From Brienomyrus brachyistius (Eukaryota; Chordata; Actinopteri; Osteoglossiformes; Mormyridae): DNA of 64,000 nucleotides. The DNA lies in the NCBI RefSeq assembly GCF_023856365.1, contig NC_064552.1, positions 5,242,191-5,306,190 on the forward strand. The letters are read 5' to 3'. The notes under the pieces are model-generated. The model saw only the letters and a list, made by a program, of their open reading frames with translations, was not told the origin of the DNA and ran no database searches. The translations under genes and the position numbers were made by a program. This document shows, one piece after another, positions 1 through 34,921 of the stretch (within the stretch, counting starts at the first letter, position 1; every line of letters starts with the position of its first letter).

Positions 1-653
1 ACCCCACTCTCTTCAACACCAAGCATCCCCCCCCAATGAAAAATCCCACCCGTCATAGGATCACCGCATCTTCCAAAGCACAGACACCCAGCCGCAACCG
101 TGTTTTATCGGCAAATCAGTCACATTTTGCCTGGAGATCGCTTCATGAGGTCCCCACGTTGAAGGTCTCCATTGTACCCGGGTTGGGTAGAATAAGCAAG
201 AAGGATTTACGGGCAAATTATATCAGGTGGGCGTCAGGCTTATGCACCTTCCAGATTTACATTTAGGTCTCATACGCGGCTGCATCTTCTACAAACACCC
301 GCATGCATGCTCACCTCCCCAGCATCTTGTTAACGTCATTACAGTGTGATTAACACTCTTACCACTGGTTCATTTTTTTATTTTTAAGAAATACAGTAGT
401 GGAACAATGGAAGCAAATATAAAAAAAATTCATACACTCTAAAGGGAGAAGCTTTTAGACAGGATTCCCCCCCCCCCTCATGAGCAGGATTTACAGTAAT
501 AGATGTTAATCCCATCCATGTTCACCATGAAGGCCTGACCCTAGGTGCAGAGATAGTATGCTTTAGATTAGCAACACATTCTTTGCCCCCCCCTCCCCAA
601 ACCCTCTCCCCATGAGACGATACACATGTGAGGACCGTGTCTGTCTCTTTTAC

Positions 654-730
654 CTTCCTGCAAGCTTCTCCCGGTCGTTCACTTCAAAGCCGTTTTCAGT
701 TAGCGTCAGCTGGTAGTCACAGGGGTGACC
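654..730 (-). CDS. Putative opposite-strand exon, family unknown
   Basis: On the minus strand, a 77-nt segment is flanked by a possible acceptor (gtgtcatcgttcag) and a good donor (GGAAG|gtaaaa). It reads GHPCDYQLTLTENGFEVND followed by REKLAG, with coding-like codon choice and no stop. The open frame runs further upstream through YRVIVQ, so a second acceptor (gggctaccag, about 13 nt... farther 5') could start it earlier. I do not recognise the protein. It lies inside the ebf3 intron, antisense to the gene. It may be one exon of a nested or overlapping gene, or a chance frame; no partner exon was found. Confidence 0.3.
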
Positions 731-1018
731 CTGAACGATGACACGGTAGCTGGTAGCCCTTTGCGGTTTATTATGTCCGTATGTCCTGCAAACCCAACCG
801 CGGGTGGACAAGCACAGGGACGCACGGATACAGGGGCAGGGGCCCGCGAGCACGGAAGTGGCGAGACGTGTCCTCGCAAACCAGGCACGCAATCGCACGT
901 GTGTAACGAGACACTCATGAAGCGCTTACACACGCAGCCGGCAACGCTTATACGCACAGGCACGGCTAACTGCCTGTAAATAAAACACACAGAGACACGC
1001 AATCGGTATGAGAGATAA

Positions 1019-1020
<2 letters not shown>

Positions 1021-1064
<44 letters not shown>
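1021..1064. repeat. (AC)n microsatellite
   Basis: 44 bp of uninterrupted AC dinucleotides in the ebf3 intron. It generates a spurious Cys/Val reading frame on the minus strand. Confidence 0.99.
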
Positions 1065-1068
<4 letters not shown>

Positions 1069-3740
1069 CACGGACGACCCCAGCCTCACCCCGTGCGTGA
1101 GCACTCGCCGCTATGCGGCCCTGTGTGGAGGCGCCCACAGCGCTGGGCCCATTTGCATGCCAAGTGTCTGTAATGCTGTTAGGTTCATGCAATAAAGACA
1201 ACTGAATGCAGGCTGCAGGGGTTTAGCCAGTTAAAGGGAACAGATGGCTCTAGGAGAGGTAGAAGGTATAATCCCGTCAGCTGAAGCATCGGCAGCCATC
1301 TGGCCGTCCCCGAGCACAATTACAAGACATTTTAGCAGGCAGAACAAAGGAGTCTTCAGCCAGGCAAGATGAGACCTGTTTGAGTGCCGTGCCGTTGTCG
1401 GCGGACGGGAGGGCCACTAGCGCCCAGCGCTGGTTATTGCGTGCGACTGCGCTCTGGCGATGTAAATAATACACAGGGGTGGCCCTGTAGCAGAGGTTGG
1501 GGGGCCGAAGGGTGTTTAAAAGTCCGCCGGCATCCCCCGGCTGCTTGTGCGACGTCCATCCGCAGCACAAAAGGTTGGCCAGACAAAGCCGCGGATTTGC
1601 CACACCGTGACGGACGGCACCTAGATGGACCAGATCTCCAGCATAGTAATGGGCTCTGAATCTTTAAAAAATAAATAAATAAATTAGTGGGTCAGATAAA
1701 GTGTGCGATTCTAATTCGAGGACCAAGAGCGGTGACCCAAGTCAATTTATCGTTAAAATTATCGTTAAATTTGCATATTTGTCGTAAGCTAACACTATGT
1801 GTTTCGTTTCCGCGTCATAGACCCTCTATACATCTCAGCATGTTTATCTAAACAGAAAGAGCCACATGATTTGTTTCCCACTCCTCCCCCCAAAACGGGG
1901 CAAGCCGACTCCTGAAGGGTTTTCCCCCGCCGGTCCTCTCTGTCTCCCCATCCCTTTTCCATCAGCTGCTCAGGAGCACTGTGCACGTACGTCACAACAC
2001 CAGCCCCCCTGGCCGCGTAATTCGGTTGGCCACGGTTCCTCGTTGAACACATGTCTCTCCCCCCCCCCCCCCCACCCACGTACGCATGGAGATGTATGCA
2101 AATTTCAGGCAGAAGGGAGACGGCTCTAGTCACCAGAGGACTTACCCTATGGGGGGCGCCGCTTCCGAGGAAGGTGGTGTAAATTCCGAGGCAACCTGCA
2201 GCAGGCTCTTGCCCCAGCTGTCAGCCACTCCCCCCACTGTGCCCCAACAACCCCCCCTCAAACAGACCCCTCCCCCAAACACACATTTCCTCTCACCTAC
2301 ACAAAGTAAATTTGTTTACTGTAATTTTTGGTGAATTATTTGCTATAATTGGCAGGGCTGATGAAGGTCACCCCCTTTGAGGAGACATGTCTGTCTTTAG
2401 AGAGTTGATCCTTTTCAAATGCGCTGCCTGCAATTAAGAAAAGCAAATGTCACTCGCAAGCCTTAGAAATGAAAATTTGTATTAACTTATTAGCATGAAG
2501 TCAACAGCACTGGCTAAGGCCAGGCTCCCGGTGTTTGTGTTCGGGGCCCAAGAGGTGTGGGTTAGGGGGGGTTGGGTAGGGGGTTCGTAGGCGGGGGGAG
2601 CTGGGAGTGGAATGAACAAATATAACCTCCGCTAGTCCAACATTACAGCAAACAAAGGAGGTCTGCTTGTCTGATGTGTTCTACACAACAATAGCTAATA
2701 GCGATTATTAGCGGGAACTTGGTTCCTGTGATGGATGGGCAGGGAACTGAAGGATTTCGCCCAGAATTTTGTTATAGTGCTTTGCCAAAGGAACAGCTGT
2801 ATCATTAACGATATATCCCAATTTTACCACCTGTTAAATAAAGCTTTCTAATATTGTATTCTTACTGATGTTTGGTGTCAGTAACAATTTAGCAATTTGT
2901 GTTGTTTTGTCCTCTGCCTGCGTTTCATCGCAGACATTACCGGACAATCAAAGTTGTGAAATGGAGCGAAATTGTATATTAAAGAGGAGTCAGAAAAAAT
3001 CAGTGCAGAGTGAACTGATCCAAAGATACATTTAGTGGAATTATCTCAATTACGCTAAAAGCCTTTAAAGATAGAGAAACGCATGCATCTAAATTATTTA
3101 GTAGGCTGTGATGTCTCATCTGAGAGCAAGCTCCACATGGCTTTCCTGGGTCAACATCAACAAACGAGCTCACCCCCCTCTGCGAAATGCGGAGTGCAGC
3201 GGGGGTGTGTGCTTTGTGTAACGGGCTGTATCAAAGTGGGGACCAGGGCCGGCTCAGATGGGACTCGCCGGTCCTCGGCGTGTTGCCTGCCGGTCCCTAC
3301 CAGCCCTCTGACACAGAAATCACGCCAGTCAAGGTGCAGAAGTTGTCGCAGAGTGTGTTGAGACCAAAAAGATAAATAAATTTTTTTTTAAATCGCCTGA
3401 GCCAAATAGCCATTTGCCGGACTCAACCAGTCGCACTCTGTCCGTTCCCTCAACGGCCCTTTGATTGACTCCGCCTCGATCGGGAAAGCGGTGCAGATAA
3501 ATGGACATGCCACACGCGTGTGCCGCTTAATCATTTGTAATCGCCATATTTGCCCCGACACACAATTTGCGGCATGGGGCCATTTTTCTCACGCCGCCGC
3601 CACTTGGACCTCGCGGTGCGGAGCGTTTAACGTTCCGCCTTAACTACACGCTGTCCACTGATGTATGTTTGTGTCTTCTTCATGCCTGGCGGAACAATCA
3701 TTCATGCTTTTATTGTTCTTTGCATGGTTTGTCACTGGGT

Positions 3741-3767
3741 GGGGGGGGGGGGGGGGGGGGGCGGGGG
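3741..3767 (+). repeat. G21 tract near an ebf3 acceptor
   Basis: Twenty-one consecutive G, then C and five more G, on the sense strand, ending about 53 nt before the exon that starts at 3821. It can form a G-quadruplex in the pre-mRNA. Length may be unreliable in the assembly. Confidence 0.95.
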
Positions 3768-3816
3768 AGTTGAGGAAATCTGGGTCCTAAGTTCCCCCTT
3801 TTTCTGCCTTGTATAA

Positions 3817-26175
<22,359 letters not shown>

Positions 26176-27735
26176 ATTGCTCCTTCTGCATCTCCTCTCC
26201 ATCCACGTCGCAAAATGGGCTTTTCGGAAAACATTCGTACAAGTAGAAGACTCGGGTTGAATCGTGTTGTCCACCACAAACGAAATCTACAGCTAATTCT
26301 GTTATCGGGGGGGGTGGGAAAAAAAGACTTTCGTTTCACAGATTTTATTCAGACGAATATGAATTGACATGTGAGCGACTTCTTCATGAACAATTCCATT
26401 TTATTGACTGAATTTCTTGTCATATTTTCGCATTTCTCAGTCTTGAAGAAAAAGGAGGAGAAAAAAAACGCCTATTTTGTATAAACGTTTCTGATTACAT
26501 CTCAGCTGCGTCTGGCTCATGATGTATGTCGGGAGGAACTCTGTGGATATACCATTAACGAAAACACTGATTTAAAAAGATAATGCCTCAGATTAAGTTT
26601 CTCTTACGCCGATGCACGACAGTTGTGCGTCTCTATAATGTGAATTATTATTATTTTTTTTTCCTTTTTTTAATTTGTGGTAAGAAGGGGGCCAAGAAAG
26701 CGTGAGCCATTGAACTGGAAATAATATTAAAAAAATATATGATTTAGAAAACAAACATGAACATGAAGTAAATGGAAAAAAATACCTGGTTTTAGGGGTT
26801 GGTGGAAATAGGGGAGATTTTATCATGCTTACGTCATCTTAAAAATGAACTTTGTAACTTATTGTAGTTAGGAATTGTAACTTTGATATTGCAAAAATTT
26901 TTCTCTTGCCTTCAACAAGCACACTGACAGAGATAAAACGCTACTGTCTGTTGGTTAAAAAAATGACTTCCACTGCTAAAAGCTTCCTATTAAGCAAGTG
27001 TGATCTGCAATGTTTTTCAACTTTTGCTAGGCACTGTATACTATTGCATTCTTAGGCTACTGTGAAGTCTATGTTTCTTGTACCAGAAAGTTACCCTCTA
27101 GCTCCTTGTTCCCTAATGTGTTTTGTATGTGGTTATACAATTGTAGACTTTTGTGATTTTGCCAAAGTTGTAGCTAAATATTTATACACTCGTCTTGAAT
27201 TTTCCCAGATCCACTTAAATATTTAGTACAGAGTTTTATTCCTTCGGAAACAAAAAAAAGAAAAAAAAAGAAAAAAGATGGCAAGGAGTAAAATAATCGT
27301 AAACATCGCAACACTTTGTTTCACACAACACTTGCGGTCACTTAGGGAATTTTTTGTAACATATCGATTATAAATATTGTATTTATCTTCAGAATTTTGT
27401 ATATTGCTTTCCATCGTTTGATTTGATCTTGTATGTATTGTTTGTCATTGCCTGATATTGTGATGCAGCACAGAACGTTATACCAACAACTGTCTCCTGC
27501 CATTCGCTTTTTTGTATTAATAGATTGCGATGCCTATACATTTTGTGTATTTCAGAAATTTTGTTACTTCGTCGAGACTTTTCATCCATTCTTTTTTTTT
27601 TTTTTTAATTTCGAGGAAAAGTCAAATTCATTGTTTATTTTTATATTAATTTCTAAGTTATGTAAACAGATACTTTTTTTGAAATAAAAACTGTTTGTTG
27701 TATAGTCAAAATAAATTGTTTGTGACACATGGCTG
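26176..27735 (+). other. ebf3: ebf3 3' UTR (to proximal poly(A) signals)
   Basis: AT-rich sequence directly after the stop codon, with U-rich runs and no coding frame. It ends at two AATAAA signals followed by a GT-rich stretch (attgtttgtgacacatgg), so cleavage near 27,735 is likely. The end is inferred from the signals, not seen. AT-rich, UTR-like sequence continues to about 29,065, where an ATTAAA lies, so a longer isoform is possible. Confidence 0.75.
27683..27715 (+). promoter_or_regulatory. ebf3: Paired poly(A) signals of ebf3
   Basis: AATAAA at 27683-27688 and again at 27710-27715, with a downstream GT-rich element from about 27,716. This is the best-looking cleavage and polyadenylation region after the ebf3 stop codon. 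Confidence 0.65.
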
Positions 27736-29065
27736 TAATAATACTAGTAGAAAATGTGCATGTTCAGGAGCCCCTGAGGGATGATCCAGTCTGTGGTTGT
27801 AATCCTTTTTTTTTTTTTTTTTTTACATTTGTTTAGTTCTCTTTCATTTTTTTTTATTTTGCTTTTTTTGGGTAGAACGTAAAAAGTCATACACGATTTA
27901 CACCTGCCACCTGTGACTACGCCACATAGCTGATCCATGTTTACAGAGGTTTTAAAAAAAAAAAAAAACCGGAAAGAAAACTTCGAAATGGAACCGCGAA
28001 AGCTCACCACTGTTGATTGAAATTTGTCCATCAAGAAAGCAAACAGGAAACGACACACGCGGCCTACGGCGCCTTAACAGTGGACTTTACTTCCAGAGTA
28101 ACCTTTCTGCCGTTTCGGTGACAACCGTACGTCACAAATGCCAACCATTTCTCCAGAAATATGATCAATGGTGTAAAAAGCACAAACATTTTTTTACTAA
28201 AAATAAAAAATAACTATTGTGACCCCTCACCCTTTTCGACTATTTTGTTGTTTTCGTTTCGTTATTTAGCTATGTTCAGCAAACCAATATGAAAGTCTAA
28301 GAAGTATTTAAAGATTAGCTTTTATATTGTATCATAGGTCAAATTCCAGGATTTAAATGTTATATATTGTACATGACATTTTGTAACAATTACAAAAAGT
28401 ACTGTAGCATCACATTTAGATTAATTTGAACCTGTTCTGTGTCATACTATTTCTTTCTTTTGTCTTGGATATTGATTTTCCTGACAGTGCCAAATTAACA
28501 GATTGAGGCAAGATGATTTGTATTTATAATATTTATTATTTTCATCTTTTCATCATTACTTTTGCACTGAACACTTTGTAAAATATATTGTGATGTTCTG
28601 CAGACCGCAGCATTTAAGGTTCAAATCGAAAGGGGAATTTACGTCTTGGTAACCTGCACACAAATTTGAATATTTCCTGAAATGCCCCAGAGTAGGAACA
28701 GCAGGCAAAGCATTATATAAATAAATGTGCAATGGATTGGTTTGTGGAAGCTCAACAAGGCTTCACTACATGTAAAAGGCCCAGGAAGATGCGTAGACTG
28801 ACTCAAGGGCACCGAAGGAACATTGTGAATCTCATCATTAATGCAACCCCGTTTGTGTTGTATACCAATTAGCTGCTGAACTCCGTGCTCCACTGCCTTC
28901 AATCTGAAGATCTAACTAGAAAAAAAAAGGGAAAAAATAAGAGGTAGACTCAACTGTTAGGAAAAGTACAAGCATTTTGTTTCATGTGTACATTTTCTTC
29001 CCAAATATTTTACTGTATAAAGATGTTCATTTTACACAATAATTAAAGTAATTCTTGTCTGTGAA
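27736..29065 (+). other. Possible extended ebf3 3' UTR with distal poly(A) signal
   Basis: AT-rich sequence with T and A runs and no reading frame of note. An ATTAAA at 29042-29047 followed by a T/G-rich stretch (gtaattcttgtctgtg) could end a long 3' UTR isoform. The alternative is that this is simply 3' flanking DNA. No repeat of a family I know is visible in it. Confidence 0.4.
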
Positions 29066-30725
29066 TGAAACTCTCCCAGTATTTTTGATTTGGTTTTATT
29101 TGCTTTTGTTTTGTTACTCGATCATTCGGTGAACAGCCTGCTGAAAAAAAAAGCACCTTTAAATGATCAAGACGACAGTAATTGTAAGGATATTAAGTAT
29201 ACTCTCGCGTTTCACGGTGTGGCCGTGTTAGCATGCCGCTGCTAATGCTATCCATTCGCTCTTCGTTATTAACTCCCGCAGAACCAATAACCGCTTCTGA
29301 TATAAAACGACTGCATGTAATATGGACTGTTTCCATTACAACACACAATGGTCCCAGTTGCATCATTTCCAAGCAATATTATTATTATTATTTATTTCCA
29401 TCGTTATTACTACAGGCACTATTATATTAATTGACTGAACAAGGACACGCTTTCATTTAAAGCAAATTACAGAGCTCATATCTAGACTTACATGGCCTCC
29501 AAGGGGGGCAGCCTTTTGCTGAAGTTGCGGTTCGAGTGGAAAAACGGCCAGTTAAACACCACATGGGGGAAGCGTGCAGTTGCCCACAAACACACACCCA
29601 GCTATTTACCCCCCGCCATATCACTTGGTCAACTCACTGCACACGAGAGTGAATGGGACGTTCTCCTCAAATTTTCGGAGTGGCCCAGGACATCAGTTCC
29701 ATCGTCCCCAGAAATGAGACAAGGCCTCCGTTGGTGAGGAGCAAACAGACAGAGGGGCAGATTCCAATGGCTTGTTACATGAACCTAGATCTTCTGATGA
29801 AATGTTAAGGACATAATGTTAGCATGAATTGACTTAGTACCCTGTGCAGGAAAACCTGCAGAACAGAGAATTTCCTCACAGATGAACCTGTACGTGGTGT
29901 CTTCTGATCCAATCAAGGGATAATGTGGCACCATTTTTGACTCGAGTATTTGAAGGGTAAAAATACAAGAAAAATATAGCTACCACGGATCAACAATAGG
30001 TAGCATTGCAAGTGAGATGTGAGGTTTGGGCCACCTAAGCATGTTTTTGCTTCATCTAGGGAGAAGTTTGCTGTGATTCAGGCCAGCTTCTAACACCAGC
30101 CCGTACACCAAGGTTTCATCCTTGACATCTGAGAGACGTTTTGGTTCTCTCCCTCCACCTTCCCAATTTACACCCCACTTGGCGTCCAGACACCCAGCTC
30201 ATCGCTGTGCTACATCAGCCCTCTGCCTAATGAGGTGATGCAATGTCGATTGTACAGACAATGTTGCTTGAGAATGGAACAGTCGGTGATGAATTGCCCA
30301 CGTCTAGAGCAAAGTAAACGTTATTTAAAGCAAACATACTTACATTTATGAAATGAAGATAATATTACTATTAATTATAATCTATCCACCTTTTAAGTGC
30401 TTATTCTGGTTAGAGTCAAGGGAATAACAATAGTAATTATGATATAATTATTTTGTTGTGTCTATATATAATCCTTCAGTTAAAAAATGTATGCAAACAT
30501 AATTAAACTTTAAAAGTTAAAGTATCACACTGCTTTCACAACCAACCATACTGAAAAACCCGAGTGTTATGGCAAAAAATAAATATCTAAACACTGGTAA
30601 AATCCATACAGGCTGGTTGACATTATTTCATGTATTTGCAAAACGAAGGGAATGCAGAACATTATGGACAAACTGAACTTCACCACCCACACTGAGATCA
30701 GATCTGCCTGTTTACCAGTTTAGTC
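29066..30725. other. Intergenic DNA downstream of ebf3
   Basis: No gene is recognised on either strand. AT-rich with ATT repeats near 29378-29392. A short piece at about 30385-30425 (ctatccaccttttaagtgct) looks like the inverted tail of the fish repeat noted elsewhere. Confidence 0.7.
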
Positions 30726-30729
30726 ACCA

Positions 30730-31045
30730 TTTGGAGGTTGTGGAAGCAGGGAGTGTGTTTACCTTTGCAGGTCGATCCATTCCGGTTCTGGGAAGTTGAC
30801 CTCTCCGCTGAGCCGCGGTGGGTCAGAGAGAATCCGAAATCGCGCCGGCGGAGGTTTGCAGAGTCCTCCTGCGCGAGCCGCGCTCGTGGTTCAGCGCCGC
30901 TCTGCCTGACATTTTATCAGATACTCCGGATCCAGCGCGTTTACGAAATCACCTGAACCGGAGGAGTTCCGCATTCAAACGCGTGGTAACACCGCGGAGT
31001 TACAGACCTCTGACACGCACCTCTATGGAAACACGGTAGATAACA
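30730..31045. promoter_or_regulatory. CpG-rich patch; possible promoter or first exon
   Basis: A roughly 300-bp island of GC- and CpG-rich sequence (densest at 30780-31020) surrounded by AT-rich DNA, with no simple repeat to explain it. On the minus strand it contains ATGGATCGACCTGCAAAG (30763-30780) directly followed by a donor gtaaac, as in a short first coding exon MDRPAK. On the plus strand the same border reads as an acceptor (tttacctttgcag) followed by an open frame starting VDPFRFWEVDLSAEPRW. The two readings exclude each other, and no further exon of either was identified. Confidence 0.35.
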
Positions 31046-31319
31046 GCAGACATGAGAAAAGAAGAAGAAAAAACTGATTACAGGGCAGCTGGTGTGCTTG
31101 ATGTTGTTAAATTTGTGTCATGATAAGCTTCCAACTTGCTTGTTCAACCAACTGGTTTGTTAAAAGGTTGTTCTATACAAAAAAAAAAAAAAATGTGTGA
31201 CAGGAATTCGGGAGTTCTAAAAGAACCCAGAGATAAATTCAGGTAGACTAAATCGGAGGCGTCACACATGAATTAATAGCCAGCTAACTACCAACAACAA
31301 CAACAGTACATAGATGAAT

Positions 31320-31590
31320 GGAACAGAGCAGCATGGTCAAACACAAATCTCATTCATTCATCTGACTACTCTTCTGGGGGCTTTAACATGGATTATCTGG
31401 TACAAGACTCAGGTCCACCATGAAGAAGATGCCTGTCCATTGCAGGACACATGCATGCAACTGATGGACAATAGAGTGATACCAGTTGGCCTTTTGGACC
31501 ACGGGAAGAAACCCAAATGAGACAGGCGCAGAATGGAGGCGGGATTTGAACCCCAAACTCTCAAGTGATGAGGCCACTCTGCCATCCTAA
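31320..31590 (-). repeat. Degraded fish dispersed repeat, reverse orientation
   Basis: Contains in order 'gcctgtccattgcaggacac', 'tggacaatagagtgatacca', 'ttttggaccacgggaagaaa', 'gaggcgggatttgaacccca' and 'gaggccactctgccatcc'. These are the diagnostic blocks of the inverted form of the same repeat family seen at 24288-24530. Confidence 0.72.
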
Positions 31591-31859
31591 CAATCTCCCC
31601 TTAACTCATTTTACAAGAAAATTGTGCCTCTAGCCTTGAAGGCTTTATAGTTAAAATGATGAAGACAAAATCTAAATGTAAGTGTCATTCCATTCGTTTT
31701 AAGGGTCCACTTCATTGATTCTGTAGAACCTTCCCCAAGATATGCAAGTGTTTAACGAAGACTGGCAACAAACCTATTAGCAGATTTTAAGCGGGCAAAG
31801 ACAGACAGACAGTCAGACAGACCAACATCCCATATAATATGATACAGACATCACTTTCC

Positions 31860-31990
31860 AGCTAGGATCTAGTCCTGGGAAGCACATAGCTTATAGGGCA
31901 GGGCAGGATGCCCTCTAGATGGGATGCCAGTCCATCTCTGGGCATTCGGACATGTTCACTTACACAGTCATTAATTATCTAACAGCAAGT
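31860..31990 (-). repeat. Fragment of the same fish dispersed repeat
   Basis: The blocks 'agggcagggcaggatgccc', 'atgggatgccagtccatctc' and 'acttacacagtcattaatt' correspond to the middle of the inverted repeat ('gggatgccagtccatcgcag'). Truncated at both ends. Confidence 0.6.
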
Positions 31991-33426
31991 GCAGAGTCAG
32001 CAGTTTGCCAGAAGGAAAGGATGTAGAGGGAATGGCAGAACCTCAAGCAAATGCCAAAAGACTCTCACAAGCAGAACGTACACAGCCTTTGGGTCACAAG
32101 TCCGACTTTCCACAGTATGCGGCGTACTGTCGCTGTGACTCCAAGTCACCACTATAAGTAATTCATACCTGAATTTTTGACCACTAGATTCGGGGAGAAT
32201 TAATGTCAATCCTGGATAGTTCCAGAATTTCTGTGCCGCTCTCGGAATGGCAAGAGCCTGTCAATGGTCATTTGGACAGAGCTGACCTGCGTGACCCGTA
32301 GCAGTCTTGGAGCGGCCCAAGTTCACACACTCAGTGGGGGGTGATTTGTGGGTTAGCTGGTGACATTAAGCTTTCATCTTCCACTTTCGTGAATTCCTGG
32401 AAGGATTTCACCCCTCCAGGGAGCCAGCCTACTTGTCAAGTCAGTGATCCCTAAAGAACATGTGCTGTTCCATTCTGAACGGAGCCTCCACTGGTTTTGG
32501 CCTGCTGCGTTTCCATGGTATTCTAAAGGACCCACCGGTTTGTTTGTGTGTAACATGCACTAAAGCTGAGGGTGTAGAATAAAACGACATTTTTAACTAA
32601 AAAGCGACAATTGTATAACATCCCTCCATTAAGCTAGACATGGGCTGCACCATAAAACCAATATTTCAGCCTACTCTGGAGATGGGCACCTCAAGAAGAG
32701 GGGCGTCGAGCCCCCTCCCACGGTAACTGAAAGATTTTCAAAGGGGCATCTTAGTGAATTTGAAATTCACTTTGATACGATCCGGCCCACATTAGCCGTA
32801 CCTTGAACCGACACCTGTTTTGTTTTCAGTTTGGCCCGTTTTACGTCCTGGTGTGCGGATCACACTTGGCACTTGGCAGCTCCACGTTATTCCCGCTAAG
32901 CACTTTGGCATCACCTCGACCCCTCTTTTAACTTTTCAGCAGTCGGAATTCGCGGGAAGCTGAGGATTAGAGACTGGAAAAGGGGTAAGGAGAGACTGCC
33001 TTTTAAAGTGATCGTCCCCGTGTACAAATATTGTCTTCGAAGCGCCGTGACACAAGAATGCATGTGGCAGGTATTGACAGTGAGATCAGCGACATACGCA
33101 CCGCGCGTAAATTTCACTCTACATAGACTTCCAGTGCAAATTTGAACAGACACGTCTCCTGCCGATGGCAGAGGGAGGCATCTTGTTTACAAAGTGAGAG
33201 TCTCCTGTCATGGCGTACCTAATGCAATTTTCATATGTAGGGTATCAACTGATCAGCACAAAACTATGATAAAGGAGATGCCTCGTAAAAAAGGCAGGTG
33301 TCAAAAAATATCAAGCATGATTTGTGTGAAAACAAAATCAGACGGCTTTTCTAACCCCCCCCGTAGCAAACAGAAATGTTTGTGTAAACGAGCCAGTCAT
33401 GATCGCGAGACCACATCTAGCTAAGA

Positions 33427-33600
33427 TTTACCTTCACATTTATTTTCGTTAGCAGACGCTTTCGTCCAAAGCGATGTGCAAGCGATGCGAACTGCAGATT
33501 ACAAACGGAGGAGTCGACTTGGCGTTAGTGCAGCTAGGCTTCCTGTGCATGCCAGGTACCAGTCCGCTGACCACCCAATCCATGCCGGGGGGGGACACTG
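33427..33600 (+). repeat. Fish dispersed repeat with AGACGCTTTCGTCCAAAGCG core
   Basis: 'cacatttattttcgttagc' followed by agacgctttcgtccaaagcg and atgtgcaa matches a very common teleost repeat block ('catttagcagacgcttttatccaaagcga'-type). The limits are approximate. Confidence 0.6.
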
Positions 33601-34859
33601 AGCTACTTCGGGTTTTACAAAGTACTTTAAAACTGACAGGTTCCTGTGCTCAGCTAATTAGTTAAATTTCTCTTCTGCTTTGACTGGTTTGTTTCCTTGA
33701 TTGAATGACTCGTCCAGCTGTTTCACATTAACGCTAGTGACAAGCATGATTATAGAAGACTGACCAATCAGCACACAGCAAAAACAAGGTGTTAAAGTGA
33801 AATCCGGGTCTTTTTGATTGAAATGGTGGGTTACAAACCCCGTCCTGGCTCACAATGTCCTCCCTGACATGGAGTAGGTGGTCACCCTAAGTACGCAGTA
33901 CATACTGGAGCTAAGCAAAGGCACCCGACACCAAATTCATTACCTGCTGAAACACAGGCAGGCCCCTGCGCCCAGCGTCAACCGCAGAAACGTGGGAGAT
34001 TTGGGCTTCATGACAGAGTTCATGACCACAGGGTATGATGCCAGGTTTTTCCAACCACCTTTGAAATGACATTCCAGAAGTAATTGATGAAGTAAACAAA
34101 TAACTGTGAAAAATCCCTCACAAATATGGGCTTTACCCACCGAGTCTCTCTGAGATACATCACAGGGTTTACACTCCTGTGCCCACTTATAAAAATAAGG
34201 ACTTTACAGCTCAAACAATGTTTTATTTCTCTTACGTGATCCATAGAGGGAAGTGGCACCCCGATGCTAAGCAGCGACGGTACATAGACATTATTCATTT
34301 CTGGGTTCAAAATATTATTCGCACGATTATCGTTTGGGTTGGCTGGTTTGGAGAAGTTCAGGTAAACCGCCGAGCATAACGGCAGGATGCTAACTGGTAT
34401 TCCGTGTGGCTCCAGTATGTGCTCGGCTTCCCTTGCAGAGTCACAGCTCACGTAGTTTAAAAAAAATAAAAAATCAGAAGCACCATGTAGACAAGGGCTG
34501 TTCACGATAAAACTCCATCTCTAAGTGGAGTGAGACTGGTCTTCTGTACATACATACTGATAGTTATGTTTGCAAGTGAGACATTGTGTGAATGATGCAA
34601 AAGTTTGTGCAGCTTAGGTTTTAGATATTCAATTGGATACTATTATACTTGGGGAGGGGTGGGGTTTCCCCCAATATTTAACAATATTAAATTTTTTCAT
34701 CCAAACAGTAAACATAGCATTATATTTAAATTATTAGATTGATACCCCCAGTATCACACTCTGGCCAACACCATTGCTTATGTGTTTACTCGTATTTATG
34801 ACTTTTTCCATATTTTTTACTGGGAAAACCATCACAAATATACCATTTCCCAAATTTAT

Positions 34860-34867
<8 letters not shown>

Positions 34868-34920
<53 letters not shown>
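34868..34920. repeat. (TA)n microsatellite
   Basis: 53 bp of perfect TA repeats; cruciform prone. Confidence 0.98.

Positions 34921-34921
<1 letters not shown>

Larger units (their letters stand above)
31046..34867. other. Intergenic DNA with repeat fragments
   Basis: No gene is recognised. It contains an A-run (31179-31193), three repeat fragments listed separately, and otherwise unique-looking sequence. The stretch at about 32750-33150 is repeat-free, but I see nothing specific in it. Confidence 0.65.
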
